Of a DNA stretch of 64,000 nt, positions 1-8,270 are shown piece by piece (positions within the stretch are counted from its first letter, which is position 1; each line of letters begins with the position of its first letter). Source of the stretch: Actinoplanes cyaneus (GTDB taxonomy: Bacteria > Actinomycetota > Actinomycetes > Mycobacteriales > Micromonosporaceae); contig NZ_BOMH01000019.1 in assembly GCF_016862095.1 (NCBI RefSeq), positions 62,001 to 126,000 on the forward strand, in the 5' to 3' direction. A program made the position numbers and the translations under genes. The notes beneath the pieces are model-generated. The model saw only the letters and a list, made by a program, of their open reading frames with translations. It was not told the origin of the DNA and did not search any database.

Positions 1-2
1 TG

Positions 3-1322
3 ATGATCTACCTGCGTGACCGCTTCGGCGAGAAGATCATCTCGGAGTTGCACCGGGACGGGAAGCACCGGTCACTCGACGCCCTCCGGGAAGCCCTGCC
101 GCCCCGCACCAAACTCACCGACGTGCTGCACGACTTCCAGGTGATGACCCTGGTCGACAAGGAGGTCGGCGAGGCCGGCGGCACGATCACCGGCGTCCCC
201 CGCGAACGGGTCGTCGCCGAACACCTGCGGTCGACGATCAACCTGGGCAACCAGGCCGCCTACGAGAAAGCGGGAGCGGCGCCGAACGGGGCCGACTTCA
301 TCCGCATCCGCGGCGACCTCGGCTCGGTCACCTTCAGCGGCGCGCCGACCCTGGCCCCGACCCCGCTGGCCTGGAAGATCGACTCCGGGATGCTCTTCTC
401 CGGCAACGCCTCCGACACCGACGAGACCGCGGCCCGGCAGGTCGAGGTTCCGGCCGACGATCCGGTGCTGCGGTTCACGACCAGTTACGGCATGGAGAAG
501 GACTTCGATTACGGGTACGTGACGATCTCCGCCGACGGGGGCAAGACGTACACCGCCGTGGCGGGGGACAACACTGTCACCGGGCCGGCGGGTCCCGGGC
601 TGACCGGGCAGGTGGCGGACGTCAAGCAGAGCTACGACCTCACGGCATACGCGGGGAAGAAGGTGCTGCTCGGCTTCCGCTATGTCAGCGACGCGGCGGT
701 GAACCTGGGCGGCTGGCATGTCGGAGACGTGTCCCTCGGCGCCAACAAGATCGTGAGCGACTCGCTGGACGGGTGGAAGTCGCCGACCCAGTGGCACCCG
801 GTCGCCGTCCGCGGATGGCACGTCGTGCTGGTCGGGCTCGGCAAGCTGCGGGCCGCGGTGGTGCCGATCGAGCAGGCGGCCTCGCTGCGCGGTTACCCCA
901 AGGTGGTGGCGATCGTGGCGCAGGACGATCCGACCGGGACGATCACGCAGTACGCCCCCTACACGCTGACCGTGGACGGTGTCGTGCAGCCGGGTGGCGG
1001 GCAGGTGGCGGTGGGGGGTGACGTGCCGGTCGCGGGCGGCAAGCCGACGCCTGGGCCGTCCGCGAGCACACCCGTCCCGGCAGCCTCTCCGGCGCCGTCG
1101 GCCTCTCCCGCGCCGTCGGCGGCGTTGGCCTCCCCAGCGCCGTCCGCGCCGTTGGCCTCCCCAGCGCCGTCCGCGCCGTTGGCCTCCCCAGCGCCGTCCG
1201 CGCCGTCTGCCGGCACGATCGGCCCGTCGGCGGCGACTGCCGGTGCGGTTGCTGCTGCTTCGACTGTGCGTGCCGGCTCCTATGGGCAGTCCGGGATCAC
1301 GACACCTCGGAAGCGTCCCTAG
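3..1322 (+). CDS. Secreted M6-type peptidase-like protein, C-terminal part (5' end off window)
   Basis: The reading frame is open to the left edge, so the true start lies outside the window; 439 codons are visible. The first 60 residues resemble the end of the catalytic region of large secreted actinobacterial metalloproteases of the immune-inhibitor-A/M6 group (DRFGEKIISELHRDG, then LHDFQVMTLVDK). No zinc-binding HExxH is visible, as expected for a C-terminal fragment. Next comes a beta-rich segment (about residues 85-330) resembling carbohydrate-binding or choice-of-anchor modules, then an Ala/Pro/Ser-rich tail (about 350-410) with three exact 27-bp DNA repeats. No membrane anchor follows, so release from the cell is likely. 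The 3' end overlaps the convergent cyclase gene by 26 bp. The family call is moderately sure; the protease activity is inferred. Confidence 0.6.
   Translation: MIYLRDRFGEKIISELHRDGKHRSLDALREALPPRTKLTDVLHDFQVMTLVDKEVGEAGGTITGVPRERVVAEHLRSTINLGNQAAYEKAGAAPNGADFIRIRGDLGSVTFSGAPTLAPTPLAWKIDSGMLFSGNASDTDETAARQVEVPADDPVLRFTTSYGMEKDFDYGYVTISADGGKTYTAVAGDNTVTGPAGPGLTGQVADVKQSYDLTAYAGKKVLLGFRYVSDAAVNLGGWHVGDVSLGANKIVSDSLDGWKSPTQWHPVAVRGWHVVLVGLGKLRAAVVPIEQAASLRGYPKVVAIVAQDDPTGTITQYAPYTLTVDGVVQPGGGQVAVGGDVPVAGGKPTPGPSASTPVPAASPAPSASPAPSAALASPAPSAPLASPAPSAPLASPAPSAPSAGTIGPSAATAGAVAAASTVRAGSYGQSGITTPRKRP
1125..1205 (+). repeat. Three exact 27-bp tandem repeats in the Pro/Ala tail
   Basis: Copies lie at 1125-1151, 1152-1178 and 1179-1205, each starting TTGGCCTCC. 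They encode a 9-residue unit of the type LASPAPSAP. Because 27 is a multiple of three, copy number can change without shifting the frame, giving a variable-length stalk. Confidence 0.85.
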
Positions 1323-2007
1323 CCTCGGGCAACACCCCGTAGATGAGCGCTGTCGAGCCGGAACCGGCCCGGTTGATCTGCCCGCCACACAGGACCCACG
1401 CGCCGGTGGCGGGCAGATCCTTGAGATTCGCCAGCACCTCCAGACTGATCCGGCGACGCTGATAGACCAGCTTGGACACGGTGAACCCGGCATCGGTGCT
1501 GACATCCGGGCTGAACGCGTCGGTCCCGGTGCCGCCCCGCTCCCCCAGCCGGCCACTCTCCACCAGCCAGCGCACGGTCTCCGGCGCGAAGCCGGGGTGC
1601 CGCTCGAACCCCGCGCTGCCGAACCTCTCCTCCCACCCGGTCCAGATGATCACCACGGCCTCGGCGGGGATCCGCCCGTGCTGCCGCTCCCAGGCCTCCA
1701 GGTCGGCGATCGTCACCGCATGACCCGGATCGGCCGCGCACGCGGCACGCACGTCGACCTTCACCGCCGGGCGGAACAGATCAGCCGGCGTCAGCTCGTC
1801 GGCTAGCAGCCCACCCGCGGTGAAATGCCCCGGCGCGCCCCAATGCGTGCCGGTGTGCTCGCCGCCGCGAACCGCACGCAGGTAATAGCCATCCGCCTCC
1901 AGGGTCGCGACCGTTTCCAGCTCGAACGGTGGGTCACCCGGGAAGACGCTGACCCGGGCCGGGTCGTTGACGTGCGACAGGCTCACCAGCCTCAGGCCTT
2001 CGAACAT
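1297..2007 (-). CDS. Cyclase family protein (kynurenine-formamidase-like fold)
   Basis: A 236-residue protein of the metal-dependent cyclase / KynB-like hydrolase family. These enzymes hydrolyse or cyclise amide and ester substrates with divalent metals held by an HxGTHxDxPxH motif. Here the motif reads HTGTHWGAPGH, so the metal-binding Asp is Gly, one base away from GAC; activity may be altered or lost. The start at MFEGLRLV fits the family N-terminus better than a possible start 18 nt upstream. It is transcribed divergently from the MerR gene, across a perfect 25-bp inverted repeat, so the two are probably co-regulated. Its 3' end overlaps the upstream gene tail to tail. Substrate unknown. 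Confidence 0.8.
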   Translation of the reverse strand: MFEGLRLVSLSHVNDPARVSVFPGDPPFELETVATLEADGYYLRAVRGGEHTGTHWGAPGHFTAGGLLADELTPADLFRPAVKVDVRAACAADPGHAVTIADLEAWERQHGRIPAEAVVIIWTGWEERFGSAGFERHPGFAPETVRWLVESGRLGERGGTGTDAFSPDVSTDAGFTVSKLVYQRRRISLEVLANLKDLPATGAWVLCGGQINRAGSGSTALIYGVLPEARDASEVS

Positions 2008-2029
2008 GATGCCATCCTGCCACACGACA

Positions 2030-2059
2030 TTGACACTGTCACGCTGACAGTGTCAGAAT
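2030..2059 (+). promoter_or_regulatory. MerR-type promoter, probably giving a leaderless transcript
   Basis: A consensus -35 TTGACA (2030-2035) is followed after 18 bp by CAGAAT (2054-2059). The long spacer is typical of MerR-activated promoters. The ATG of the MerR gene at 2067 lies only 7 nt after the -10, so transcription would begin at or next to the start codon; no Shine-Dalgarno sequence is present. Confidence 0.6.
2031..2055. promoter_or_regulatory. Perfect 11-3-11 inverted repeat, probable MerR operator
   Basis: TGACACTGTCA, spacer CGC, TGACAGTGTCA: every base of both arms pairs. It lies between the divergent cyclase and MerR genes, inside the -35 to -10 spacer of the MerR promoter, the usual MerR-family operator position. 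Auto-regulation and control of the cyclase gene are inferred. Confidence 0.75.
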
Positions 2060-2066
2060 CTCGGGC

Positions 2067-2780
2067 ATGTGGACGATGGAGGAGCTGATCGACCGGGTGC
2101 GCCAGGCGCTCGCCGCGGAATACTCCGGCGCGCCCAACGGCCGGGTCCGCGATCTGCCCGACCGCCGCTCCATCCGGTGGTATTCGACGATCGGCCTGGT
2201 CGACCGCCCGCTGGGCACCCGCGGCCGCGCCGCGCTCTACGGTCCCCGGCATCTGCTCCAACTGGTGGCGATCAAGCGCCTGCAGGCGGCCGGTCAGACC
2301 CTCGCCGAGATTCAGGCCGGGCTGGCCGGCGCCTCGCAGGAGGTGCTGACCGACCTCGCGCGGGTGCCACCCGCCCTGCTCACTGTCGATCCCGAGGCCG
2401 AGCCCCCGGCCCCGGACACGCGCCAGCCGTTCTGGAAAGCGCTGCCAGCGCCCCCCGAGCCGACGCCCGACTGGGCGTTTCCCCACGCGGGGCGCCGGGG
2501 CCGATCATCGGATTCGCCGCCCTCCGGGCCGTCAGATGCCGATGCCAGCGCGGCGCTGCCACCGTTGCACCGCACACCCGACGTGCCCCCGCCGCCGGCC
2601 GACCCCGGCGGTCTGCCCCTGGGCAGCACGGACGCACTGCTCACCGGGCTTCCCCTCGGTGACGGTGTGATCCTGCTGGTCCCCGGCCCTCTCGATCTCG
2701 ACGTCACCGGCCGGGCCGAGCTCGCCGCGGCGGCCCGGCCCCTGCTCGACCTGCTCGCTTCCCGTGGGCTCCACCGATAG
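2067..2780 (+). CDS. MerR family transcriptional regulator with Pro-rich tail
   Basis: A 237-residue MerR-type regulator. The winged helix-turn-helix occupies about residues 27-85 (RSIRWYSTIGLVDRP, then a LYGPRHLLQLVAIKRL recognition and dimer-helix segment). The rest is Pro/Ala-rich and low in complexity, ending in a hydrophobic stretch resembling a small ligand or interaction domain; no metal-binding cysteines are visible. The start is fixed by the promoter 7 nt upstream and the likely leaderless mRNA. Nine nt separate it from the VIT/VWA gene with an AGGAGAG ribosome site, so the two form an operon. It probably represses or activates its own promoter through the 25-bp operator. The signal sensed is unknown. 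Confidence 0.85.
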   Translation: MWTMEELIDRVRQALAAEYSGAPNGRVRDLPDRRSIRWYSTIGLVDRPLGTRGRAALYGPRHLLQLVAIKRLQAAGQTLAEIQAGLAGASQEVLTDLARVPPALLTVDPEAEPPAPDTRQPFWKALPAPPEPTPDWAFPHAGRRGRSSDSPPSGPSDADASAALPPLHRTPDVPPPPADPGGLPLGSTDALLTGLPLGDGVILLVPGPLDLDVTGRAELAAAARPLLDLLASRGLHR

Positions 2781-2789
2781 GAGAGATCT

Positions 2790-5411
2790 GTGATCATCTA
2801 CGTCAATCCGATGGGCCCGGGCGAGCTGGAGCGTCTGCCGCGGCTGCCGGAGGCCGGCTTCGGCTCGATGCGCACCAGTGCGGGGAACCTGCCGCTCGAC
2901 CGGCTCGACGTGCAGGCCGCCATCAACGGCCTGGTCGCCCGCACCGAGGTGACCGCTGAGTTCGTCAACGGGCACGACACCGCGCTCGAGGCGACCTATG
3001 TCTTTCCACTGCCCGACCGTGCCGCCGTCACCGGTCTGACGATGACCGCCGACGACCGCACGGTCACGGCCGAGCTGCAGGAGCGCGGCGCCGCGCGGGA
3101 GCGCTACGACGAGGCCATCGCCGCCGGGCAGCGCGCGTCGATCGCCGAGGAGGAGCGGCCCGACGTCTTCACCATGCGGGCCGGCAACATCCTGCCCGGC
3201 GAGCGGGTCGTGGTGCGGTTGTCCCTCGTCGGCCCGCTGCCCTATGAGGACGGTGCGGCCACCTTCCGGTTCCCGCTGGTCGTCGCCCCGCGCTACATCC
3301 CGGGCACCATGCTGGCCGGGCCGGCCGCGGGCGACGGGCAGGCCGCGGACACCGACGCCGTTCCGGACGCGTCCCGCATCTCCCCGCCCGTGCTGCTGCC
3401 CGGTTTCCCCAACCCACTGCGGCTCTCCGTCGGGGTGACCGTCGACCCGGCCGGGCTGGAGCTCGGCGAGGTCCGGTCCAGCCTGCACACCGTCACCGAG
3501 GAGGACGGGACCCTGCGGATCGCCCCTGGTGAGCGCGCCGACCGGGACTTCGTGCTGCGGCTGGCCTATGCGCCGGGCGGGCAGACCGCGGTGGCGGTGC
3601 CGGACGGGGAGGGCGGCGAGGGGACGTACCAGCTGGTTGTCCTGCCACCGGCCGAGACCGCGACGCCGCGCCCGAAGGACGTGGTGCTGCTGCTCGACCG
3701 TTCCGGCAGCATGGGCGGCTGGAAGATGGTCGCCGCCCGGCGGGCCGCGGCCCGGGTCATCGACACGCTGACCGCGGCCGACCGTTTCGCCGTGCTGACC
3801 TTCGACCACCAGGTCGAGCGGCCCGACGGGCTGGAGTCCGGGCTGAGCGAGGCCACCGACCGTCATCGGTTCCGGGCTGTCGAGCACCTGGCCCGCGCCG
3901 ACGCCCGGGGCGGCACCGAGCTGCTCTCCCCGCTGACCACCGGCCTCGGCCTGCTCGCCGACAGCACCGGGCGGGACAGGGTGCTGGTGCTGGTCACCGA
4001 CGGCCAGGTCGGCAACGAGGACCAGATCGTCCACGAGGTCACCCCGCTGATCGGCGGTACCCGGCTGCACACCATCGGGATCGACCGGGCTGTCAACGCT
4101 GGGTTCCTGGGCCGGCTCGCCGCGCTCGGCGCCGGGCGGGCCGAGCTGGTGGAGAGCGAGGACAGGCTGGACGAGGCGATGGAGCACATCCACCGCCGGA
4201 TCGGCGCCCCCCTGGTCACCGGGCTGTCGATCGCCGGCGAGGGGTTCGCGCCGCTGGACGGGACGCGCAGCCCGCAGCGACTGCCGGGGCTCTACCCCGG
4301 GGTGCCGCTGGTGATCACCGGGCGTTATGCCGGCGACGCCGCCGGCAGCCTGACAGTCACCGGCAAGACCCGGGACGATCAGGAGTTCCAAACCATGATC
4401 GCCGTGCAGGAACGTGCCGAGCAGGCGATCGTCAAGCAGTGGGCACGCGCCCGGCTGCGTGACCTCGAGGATGCTTACGCGGCCGGTGACCACGAGCTGG
4501 AGCGGCAGATCATCGACACGTCGCTGCGGTTCGGGGTGTTGTGCCGCTTCACGGCATATGTGGCTGTCGACGAGCGCGTCGTCAACGAGGGCGGCACGGT
4601 GCGCAAGGTGACGCAGCCCGTCGAGATGCCCTCCGGCTGGGAGCCGCCGGCTCCGCCGATGATGGCGGCCGGGATGGTGATGGCCTCGGCGCCGTCGCCG
4701 TTCCAGAGCGGGCCGCCGCCGGTCCGCTCGCGGAGCTTCCCGCCGAGCCCGCCCGCGCCCGGTGGCCCGGTGCCGGGTGCGCCGCGATTCGCTCCGGCCG
4801 GCGCGGCCGACTCGGGGCCGCCGAAGCTCCGGAAGGCCGGGGTCTGGCTCGGGCTCACGGAGGAGGACGACGACGCGGACTTCGACAACGGGTCCCCTTC
4901 CGTGACCGGCCCGCCGCGCCGCACCGGCGCTCCGGCAGCCGACGGCCCGGTGCCTGCCGGCCCGGCACCTACTGCCCCGGCGGCCGGTGGCCCGGTGCCT
5001 GCCGGACCGGCGGCCGGTGGCCCGGCGGTCGGCGGCCCAGTGCCTGCTGGGCCGGCGGCCGGTGGTATGGCGCGGGGGTTCGGCCGGTCCGTGCGGACGT
5101 TCGAGAGTGCCGCCGGGGTCTCGCTCGACGACGTTCGTGCGCTGGCGACGGTCGAGGCCGGGCGGTTGCGTGACGCCGCCGACCGGCCCGGCTACGAGCG
5201 GCGTGACCTGCTGGAGGATCTCGCCAGTCGGCTCACCGTTCTGCTGACGCCGCTGACCGGTGCCGAGTTCGCTCCACTGCACGACCTGGCGGCGCTGCTC
5301 GGCGGCGATGCCCCGCTCGACGAGAAGTGGTCCACGGCGCTCCGGGTCCTGACCGACTTCGGCGCCGGCGCGCAGCCGAAACCTGCTCGCAAGGCGTTCT
5401 GGAAGCGCTGA
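2790..5411 (+). CDS. VIT domain / von Willebrand factor A domain protein
   Basis: An 873-residue protein with an N-terminal VIT domain (about 30-160; the RTEVTAEFVN and TYVFPLPDRAAVTG segments are typical) and a VWA domain (about 295-465) with an intact MIDAS core DRSGS. This architecture is known from vault-protein inter-alpha-trypsin-type proteins. In bacteria it marks metal-dependent protein-protein adhesion or assembly modules whose partners are mostly unknown. The segment from about 610 to 775 is Pro/Ala/Gly-rich with GGPVPAGPA repeats, followed by a helical C-terminal domain (about 780-873). No signal peptide is seen, so it is probably cytoplasmic. It follows the MerR regulator in one operon, implying expression in response to that regulator's signal. 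Confidence 0.88.
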   Translation: MIIYVNPMGPGELERLPRLPEAGFGSMRTSAGNLPLDRLDVQAAINGLVARTEVTAEFVNGHDTALEATYVFPLPDRAAVTGLTMTADDRTVTAELQERGAARERYDEAIAAGQRASIAEEERPDVFTMRAGNILPGERVVVRLSLVGPLPYEDGAATFRFPLVVAPRYIPGTMLAGPAAGDGQAADTDAVPDASRISPPVLLPGFPNPLRLSVGVTVDPAGLELGEVRSSLHTVTEEDGTLRIAPGERADRDFVLRLAYAPGGQTAVAVPDGEGGEGTYQLVVLPPAETATPRPKDVVLLLDRSGSMGGWKMVAARRAAARVIDTLTAADRFAVLTFDHQVERPDGLESGLSEATDRHRFRAVEHLARADARGGTELLSPLTTGLGLLADSTGRDRVLVLVTDGQVGNEDQIVHEVTPLIGGTRLHTIGIDRAVNAGFLGRLAALGAGRAELVESEDRLDEAMEHIHRRIGAPLVTGLSIAGEGFAPLDGTRSPQRLPGLYPGVPLVITGRYAGDAAGSLTVTGKTRDDQEFQTMIAVQERAEQAIVKQWARARLRDLEDAYAAGDHELERQIIDTSLRFGVLCRFTAYVAVDERVVNEGGTVRKVTQPVEMPSGWEPPAPPMMAAGMVMASAPSPFQSGPPPVRSRSFPPSPPAPGGPVPGAPRFAPAGAADSGPPKLRKAGVWLGLTEEDDDADFDNGSPSVTGPPRRTGAPAADGPVPAGPAPTAPAAGGPVPAGPAAGGPAVGGPVPAGPAAGGMARGFGRSVRTFESAAGVSLDDVRALATVEAGRLRDAADRPGYERRDLLEDLASRLTVLLTPLTGAEFAPLHDLAALLGGDAPLDEKWSTALRVLTDFGAGAQPKPARKAFWKR

Positions 5412-5930
5412 CCGCGCATCGCAAGACCGGGTCGCCCACAGCACGGCGGCCCGGCCAGCGCGCGAACCGGCCGGCGCGCGAACCGGCAGGCGCGCGAACC
5501 GGCAGGGGCGCTAGCGGTGCCGCTGCTCGCGGGCGGTGGGCGGCGCGTTGTGACGAAGTCACGCGTGGCGAGCGCGGTCTGAGATCGGGCTGCCCCTGTG
5601 GGCGCGGGCCGCCGGCTGGCTGCTGGCAACTTCGGGCTGCGCGACGCGGGCTGCTGGCAACTTCGGGCTGCGCGGCGCGGGCTGCGCGGCGCGGGCTGCG
5701 CGACGCGGGCTGCCCGGCGCCGGCGCCGGCGGCGCCGCGGCTGCGGGAAAGTGAGGCGGATAACCGGGCGGGGGTTCTGGGCGGGCTGGGATTGTGGAGT
5801 GGCTGGTCGGGTGGGGTGCGGCGCTGGTCGGGTGGGGCGGCAGGCGATCCGGTCGGAGGCGGATCGGCCGAACGTACCCCGCGCAAGTGGACGATGGCCG
5901 GTAAGTTGGTTCATCGATTGCTGACGGGGG
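5412..5930. repeat. 519-bp gene-free stretch with GC-rich direct repeats
   Basis: No convincing gene is present; open frames here are compositional. Around 5459-5506 a unit CGCGCGAACCGGCAGG recurs about three times. A 31-bp unit beginning GGCTGCTGGCAACTTC occurs exactly or nearly twice (5618-5648, 5649-5679), followed by several GGGCTGCGCGGCGC copies to about 5715. Similar repeat-rich spacers follow gene ends elsewhere in the window. The promoter for the lectin gene is probably in the last 100 bp, but I cannot place it. Confidence 0.6.
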
Positions 5931-6902
5931 GTGTCACTGTCCGTGGACGACGAGGATTTCGGTAGCGACCGGGACCCGTTGCTGGTGCGTCCGTTCCTGG
6001 TGCAGGACGACGCGCCCGGGGAGCACACCGTCTCGGAGGCCACCTGGCCTGCCGGCTCCGCGTCCGATTCTGCGACGCAGGTGCTGCCGGTGTTCTCGGG
6101 CAGCACGGGGACGACGCCGGAACCCCGGCGGAGCAAACGGCGGACGCTGCTGGTGGCCGGTGGCGGGGCGGGCGTCGTCGCGGTGCTGGCGGTCGCGGGT
6201 TACACGGCCTTGGGGCCGGGTCGAGACGCCTCGTTCTCCGACGGTCTGCCCGGCCCGTCCTTTCCCGTGGTGACCGGCCCGCCCACCGCGTCCGCCTCGG
6301 CCGGGGCCGCGGTGACGGACGAGACGGTCGGCGGTGGGGGCAACACCGACGCGGGTGGCGGCTCCACCCCGGGCCGCACGGGCGCGACGACCACGCCGAC
6401 GACCACCACGGCCACCACCACACCGTCCAGCGGGGCGACGTCGGGCACGCCGAGCACCGCGACGACCGGGTCGGTGGCGCCGACCGGAACAGCACAGCCG
6501 AATGCGCCGGCCCTGGCCCCGTCCCCACCGAAAGCCGGCACCGGCACGCTGGTCAGCGGAAACGGCCTGTGCCTGGACCTGGCGAATGCGATCCCGGCCG
6601 ACGACAACGTCATCCAGGTCTTCGACTGCAACCGCACGGTCGCGCAGGTCTGGACGCTCGCCGGCGACGGCACGCTGCGCGTGATGGGCAAGTGCGCGAT
6701 GCTGGTCGGCGACGACACCGTGCACCTGACCGGCTGCGACGGCCGTACCACCGCGCAGTGGCGGGTCGGTGACGGCCGCGAACTGGTCAACGCGGCCAGC
6801 AACCGGTGCCTGACCGACCCTTCCGACGGCGCGCGTCCCGGCACGCGGGTGGTGGTCGTCAGGTGCACCGGTCGCTCGAACCAGGCCTGGTCGTTGAGGT
6901 GA
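5931..6902 (+). CDS. Membrane-anchored ricin-type beta-trefoil lectin protein
   Basis: A 323-residue protein. It starts with a short cytoplasmic region, a basic patch (RRSKRR, about 63-68) and one membrane segment (about 69-88). An extracellular Thr/Gly/Ala-rich linker (about 95-200) follows, then a C-terminal ricin-B-type trefoil domain (about 203-323) with QVW, AQW and QAW repeats and paired cysteines. The orientation (N-in, lectin outside) is inferred from the basic patch before the membrane segment. Ricin-type domains bind galactose, xylan or similar glycans; a cell-surface carbohydrate-binding role is likely. GTG start; no strong ribosome site is evident. It stands alone between a repeat-rich spacer and the convergent DUF2000 gene. 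Confidence 0.8.
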   Translation: MSLSVDDEDFGSDRDPLLVRPFLVQDDAPGEHTVSEATWPAGSASDSATQVLPVFSGSTGTTPEPRRSKRRTLLVAGGGAGVVAVLAVAGYTALGPGRDASFSDGLPGPSFPVVTGPPTASASAGAAVTDETVGGGGNTDAGGGSTPGRTGATTTPTTTTATTTPSSGATSGTPSTATTGSVAPTGTAQPNAPALAPSPPKAGTGTLVSGNGLCLDLANAIPADDNVIQVFDCNRTVAQVWTLAGDGTLRVMGKCAMLVGDDTVHLTGCDGRTTAQWRVGDGRELVNAASNRCLTDPSDGARPGTRVVVVRCTGRSNQAWSLR

Positions 6903-6993
6903 CGGCAGGCGCCGGCAGGCACTGAGCGATGCGACGACCATCATCGAGGTCGAGCATCGACAGCCGCCGGTTTCCTCGCGGTGAGCGCGGGCG

Positions 6994-7407
6994 TCAACCG
7001 TGCATCGACGCGCCCTTGAGGATCTTGTCGACGGCGTTCCTCGGCCCGTGCACGGCGAGACCGACCAGGTCCAGCTCGGCGGTCGGCACCGCACGGACGG
7101 CAGCGCGATTCGCCGCGTCGTGGCCGGTCGCGAAGAGGTCCGACGTGAAGATCGACATCCGTACGTCCCGGGTGAGTGCCCTGGTGTGCGCCGCGGTGAG
7201 CAGCTCCTTGCCGCCCTCGAGGACCAGCACGGGCTGGCGGAACATCGGCAGGTACTCGACGTCGCCGCCGTCGATGTAGGTGTCGCCGAGCAGCTCCGGC
7301 TCGGTCGTCGCCAGCCCGGAGACCAGGAAGGCGGTGACGTTGAGGCGCTGCCAGACGAGCAGGTCGTCCCGCAGCAGGACGGCGATCTTGGTGGTGAATC
7401 CGGTCAT
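6994..7407 (-). CDS. DUF2000 family protein
   Basis: A 137-residue protein of the DUF2000 family (KIAVLLRDDLLVWQRLNVTA, then LALVGLAVHGPR-like end). The fold resembles peptidyl-tRNA hydrolase 2; its cellular role is unknown. The start chosen is the ATG before TGFTTK; an ATG three codons upstream is possible. It is divergently arranged with an AraC regulator with only 50 bp between them, a pairing that suggests the regulator controls it. Confidence 0.8.
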   Translation of the reverse strand: MTGFTTKIAVLLRDDLLVWQRLNVTAFLVSGLATTEPELLGDTYIDGGDVEYLPMFRQPVLVLEGGKELLTAAHTRALTRDVRMSIFTSDLFATGHDAANRAAVRAVPTAELDLVGLAVHGPRNAVDKILKGASMHG

Positions 7408-7445
7408 GGCTCCCATCGTCGACCGGTCGTGACCTGCGGGTCTTG

Positions 7446-7460
7446 TACGATTTTGACGTG
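7446..7460 (+). promoter_or_regulatory. Probable -10 box and leaderless GTG start of the AraC gene
   Basis: TACGAT at 7446-7451 is followed after 6 nt by GTG (7458-7460), the spacing of a leaderless transcript. The perfect palindrome CGACCGGTCG (7420-7429) lies in the short divergent spacer and may be a binding site. No clear -35 is visible. Confidence 0.4.
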
Positions 7461-8270
7461 CCGGGCACCTCGATCCACGCTGAGCCGTCGATTCGGGCAT
7501 GGCGGCCGCCGGTGGCCGGTGTCGTCGAGGTGCTGCACGCCCGGTTCCCCTCGCACGCGTACCCGATGCATGCGCACGACGCGTGGACGTTGCTGCTGGT
7601 CGACGACGGTGCGGTGCGCTACGACCTGGATCGGCACGAGCGCGGCGCGTTCGGCGACGTCGTCACGCTGCTCCCGCCGAAGGTTCCGCACAACGGCACC
7701 GGCGCGAACGGGCACGGCTTCCGCAAACGGGTCCTCTACCTGTCACCCGAGCAGCTGCCGGAGCGGCTGATCGGCGCCTCAGTGGATGCTCCCGCGCTGA
7801 TCGATCCCGGCCTGCATCGCATGATCTCGTCGGTGCACCGGCTGCTGCGTTCTCCCGGTGACTCCCCCATGGCCACCGAGTTGCTGGCGGTGTCCCTGGA
7901 GCGCCTGCGTGTCCGGCTGGCCGCCCATCCCGTCCCGCCGCCGGACGCCTCCGCTGCCCGAACGTTGCGTGACCTGCTCGAAGCCCATCTCGTTCCGGGC
8001 ATTTCACTGGCCGACGCCTCGTCCCGGCTGCACTTCGCGCCGGCGCATCTGGTCCGGTCGTTCCGCCGCGAATACGGCATGACCCCGCACCAGTACGTCA
8101 TCTCCCGCCGCGTCGACCTCGCCCGCCGCCTGATCGTTTCCGGCCACCCGTTGCCGTCGGTGGCGCTGCGGAGCGGCTTCTACGACCAGCCGCACCTGAT
8201 CCGCCACTTCAAACGCATCCTCGGCACAACCCCCAGAACCTTCCAGAGCCCCGCTTCGGTACGGCCGTAG
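7458..8270 (+). CDS. AraC family transcriptional regulator
   Basis: A 270-residue regulator with an N-terminal cupin-like sensing domain (about 25-110; HAHDAWTLLLVDDG) and a C-terminal pair of helix-turn-helix motifs (about 165-262; ISLADASSRLHFAPAHLVRSF and the AraC signature RHFKRILGTTPRTF). GTG at 7458 is preferred over an in-frame TTG 15 nt upstream because a -10-like TACGAT precedes it. Divergent from the DUF2000 gene, which is its likely target. The effector is unknown. The 3' side carries a strong hairpin. Confidence 0.9.
   Translation: MPGTSIHAEPSIRAWRPPVAGVVEVLHARFPSHAYPMHAHDAWTLLLVDDGAVRYDLDRHERGAFGDVVTLLPPKVPHNGTGANGHGFRKRVLYLSPEQLPERLIGASVDAPALIDPGLHRMISSVHRLLRSPGDSPMATELLAVSLERLRVRLAAHPVPPPDASAARTLRDLLEAHLVPGISLADASSRLHFAPAHLVRSFRREYGMTPHQYVISRRVDLARRLIVSGHPLPSVALRSGFYDQPHLIRHFKRILGTTPRTFQSPASVRP

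Noticed and set aside
2532..5444. 970-codon open frame antisense to the VIT/VWA gene
   Set aside because: Its translation is Arg/Gly/Asp-rich and low in complexity, the product of third-position GC bias opposite a real gene; no domain is recognisable.
5327..5965. 212-codon frame across the repeat-rich spacer
   Set aside because: It overlaps the end of the VIT/VWA gene and the start of the lectin gene, and consists of Arg/Ala/Gly repeats; no ribosome site.
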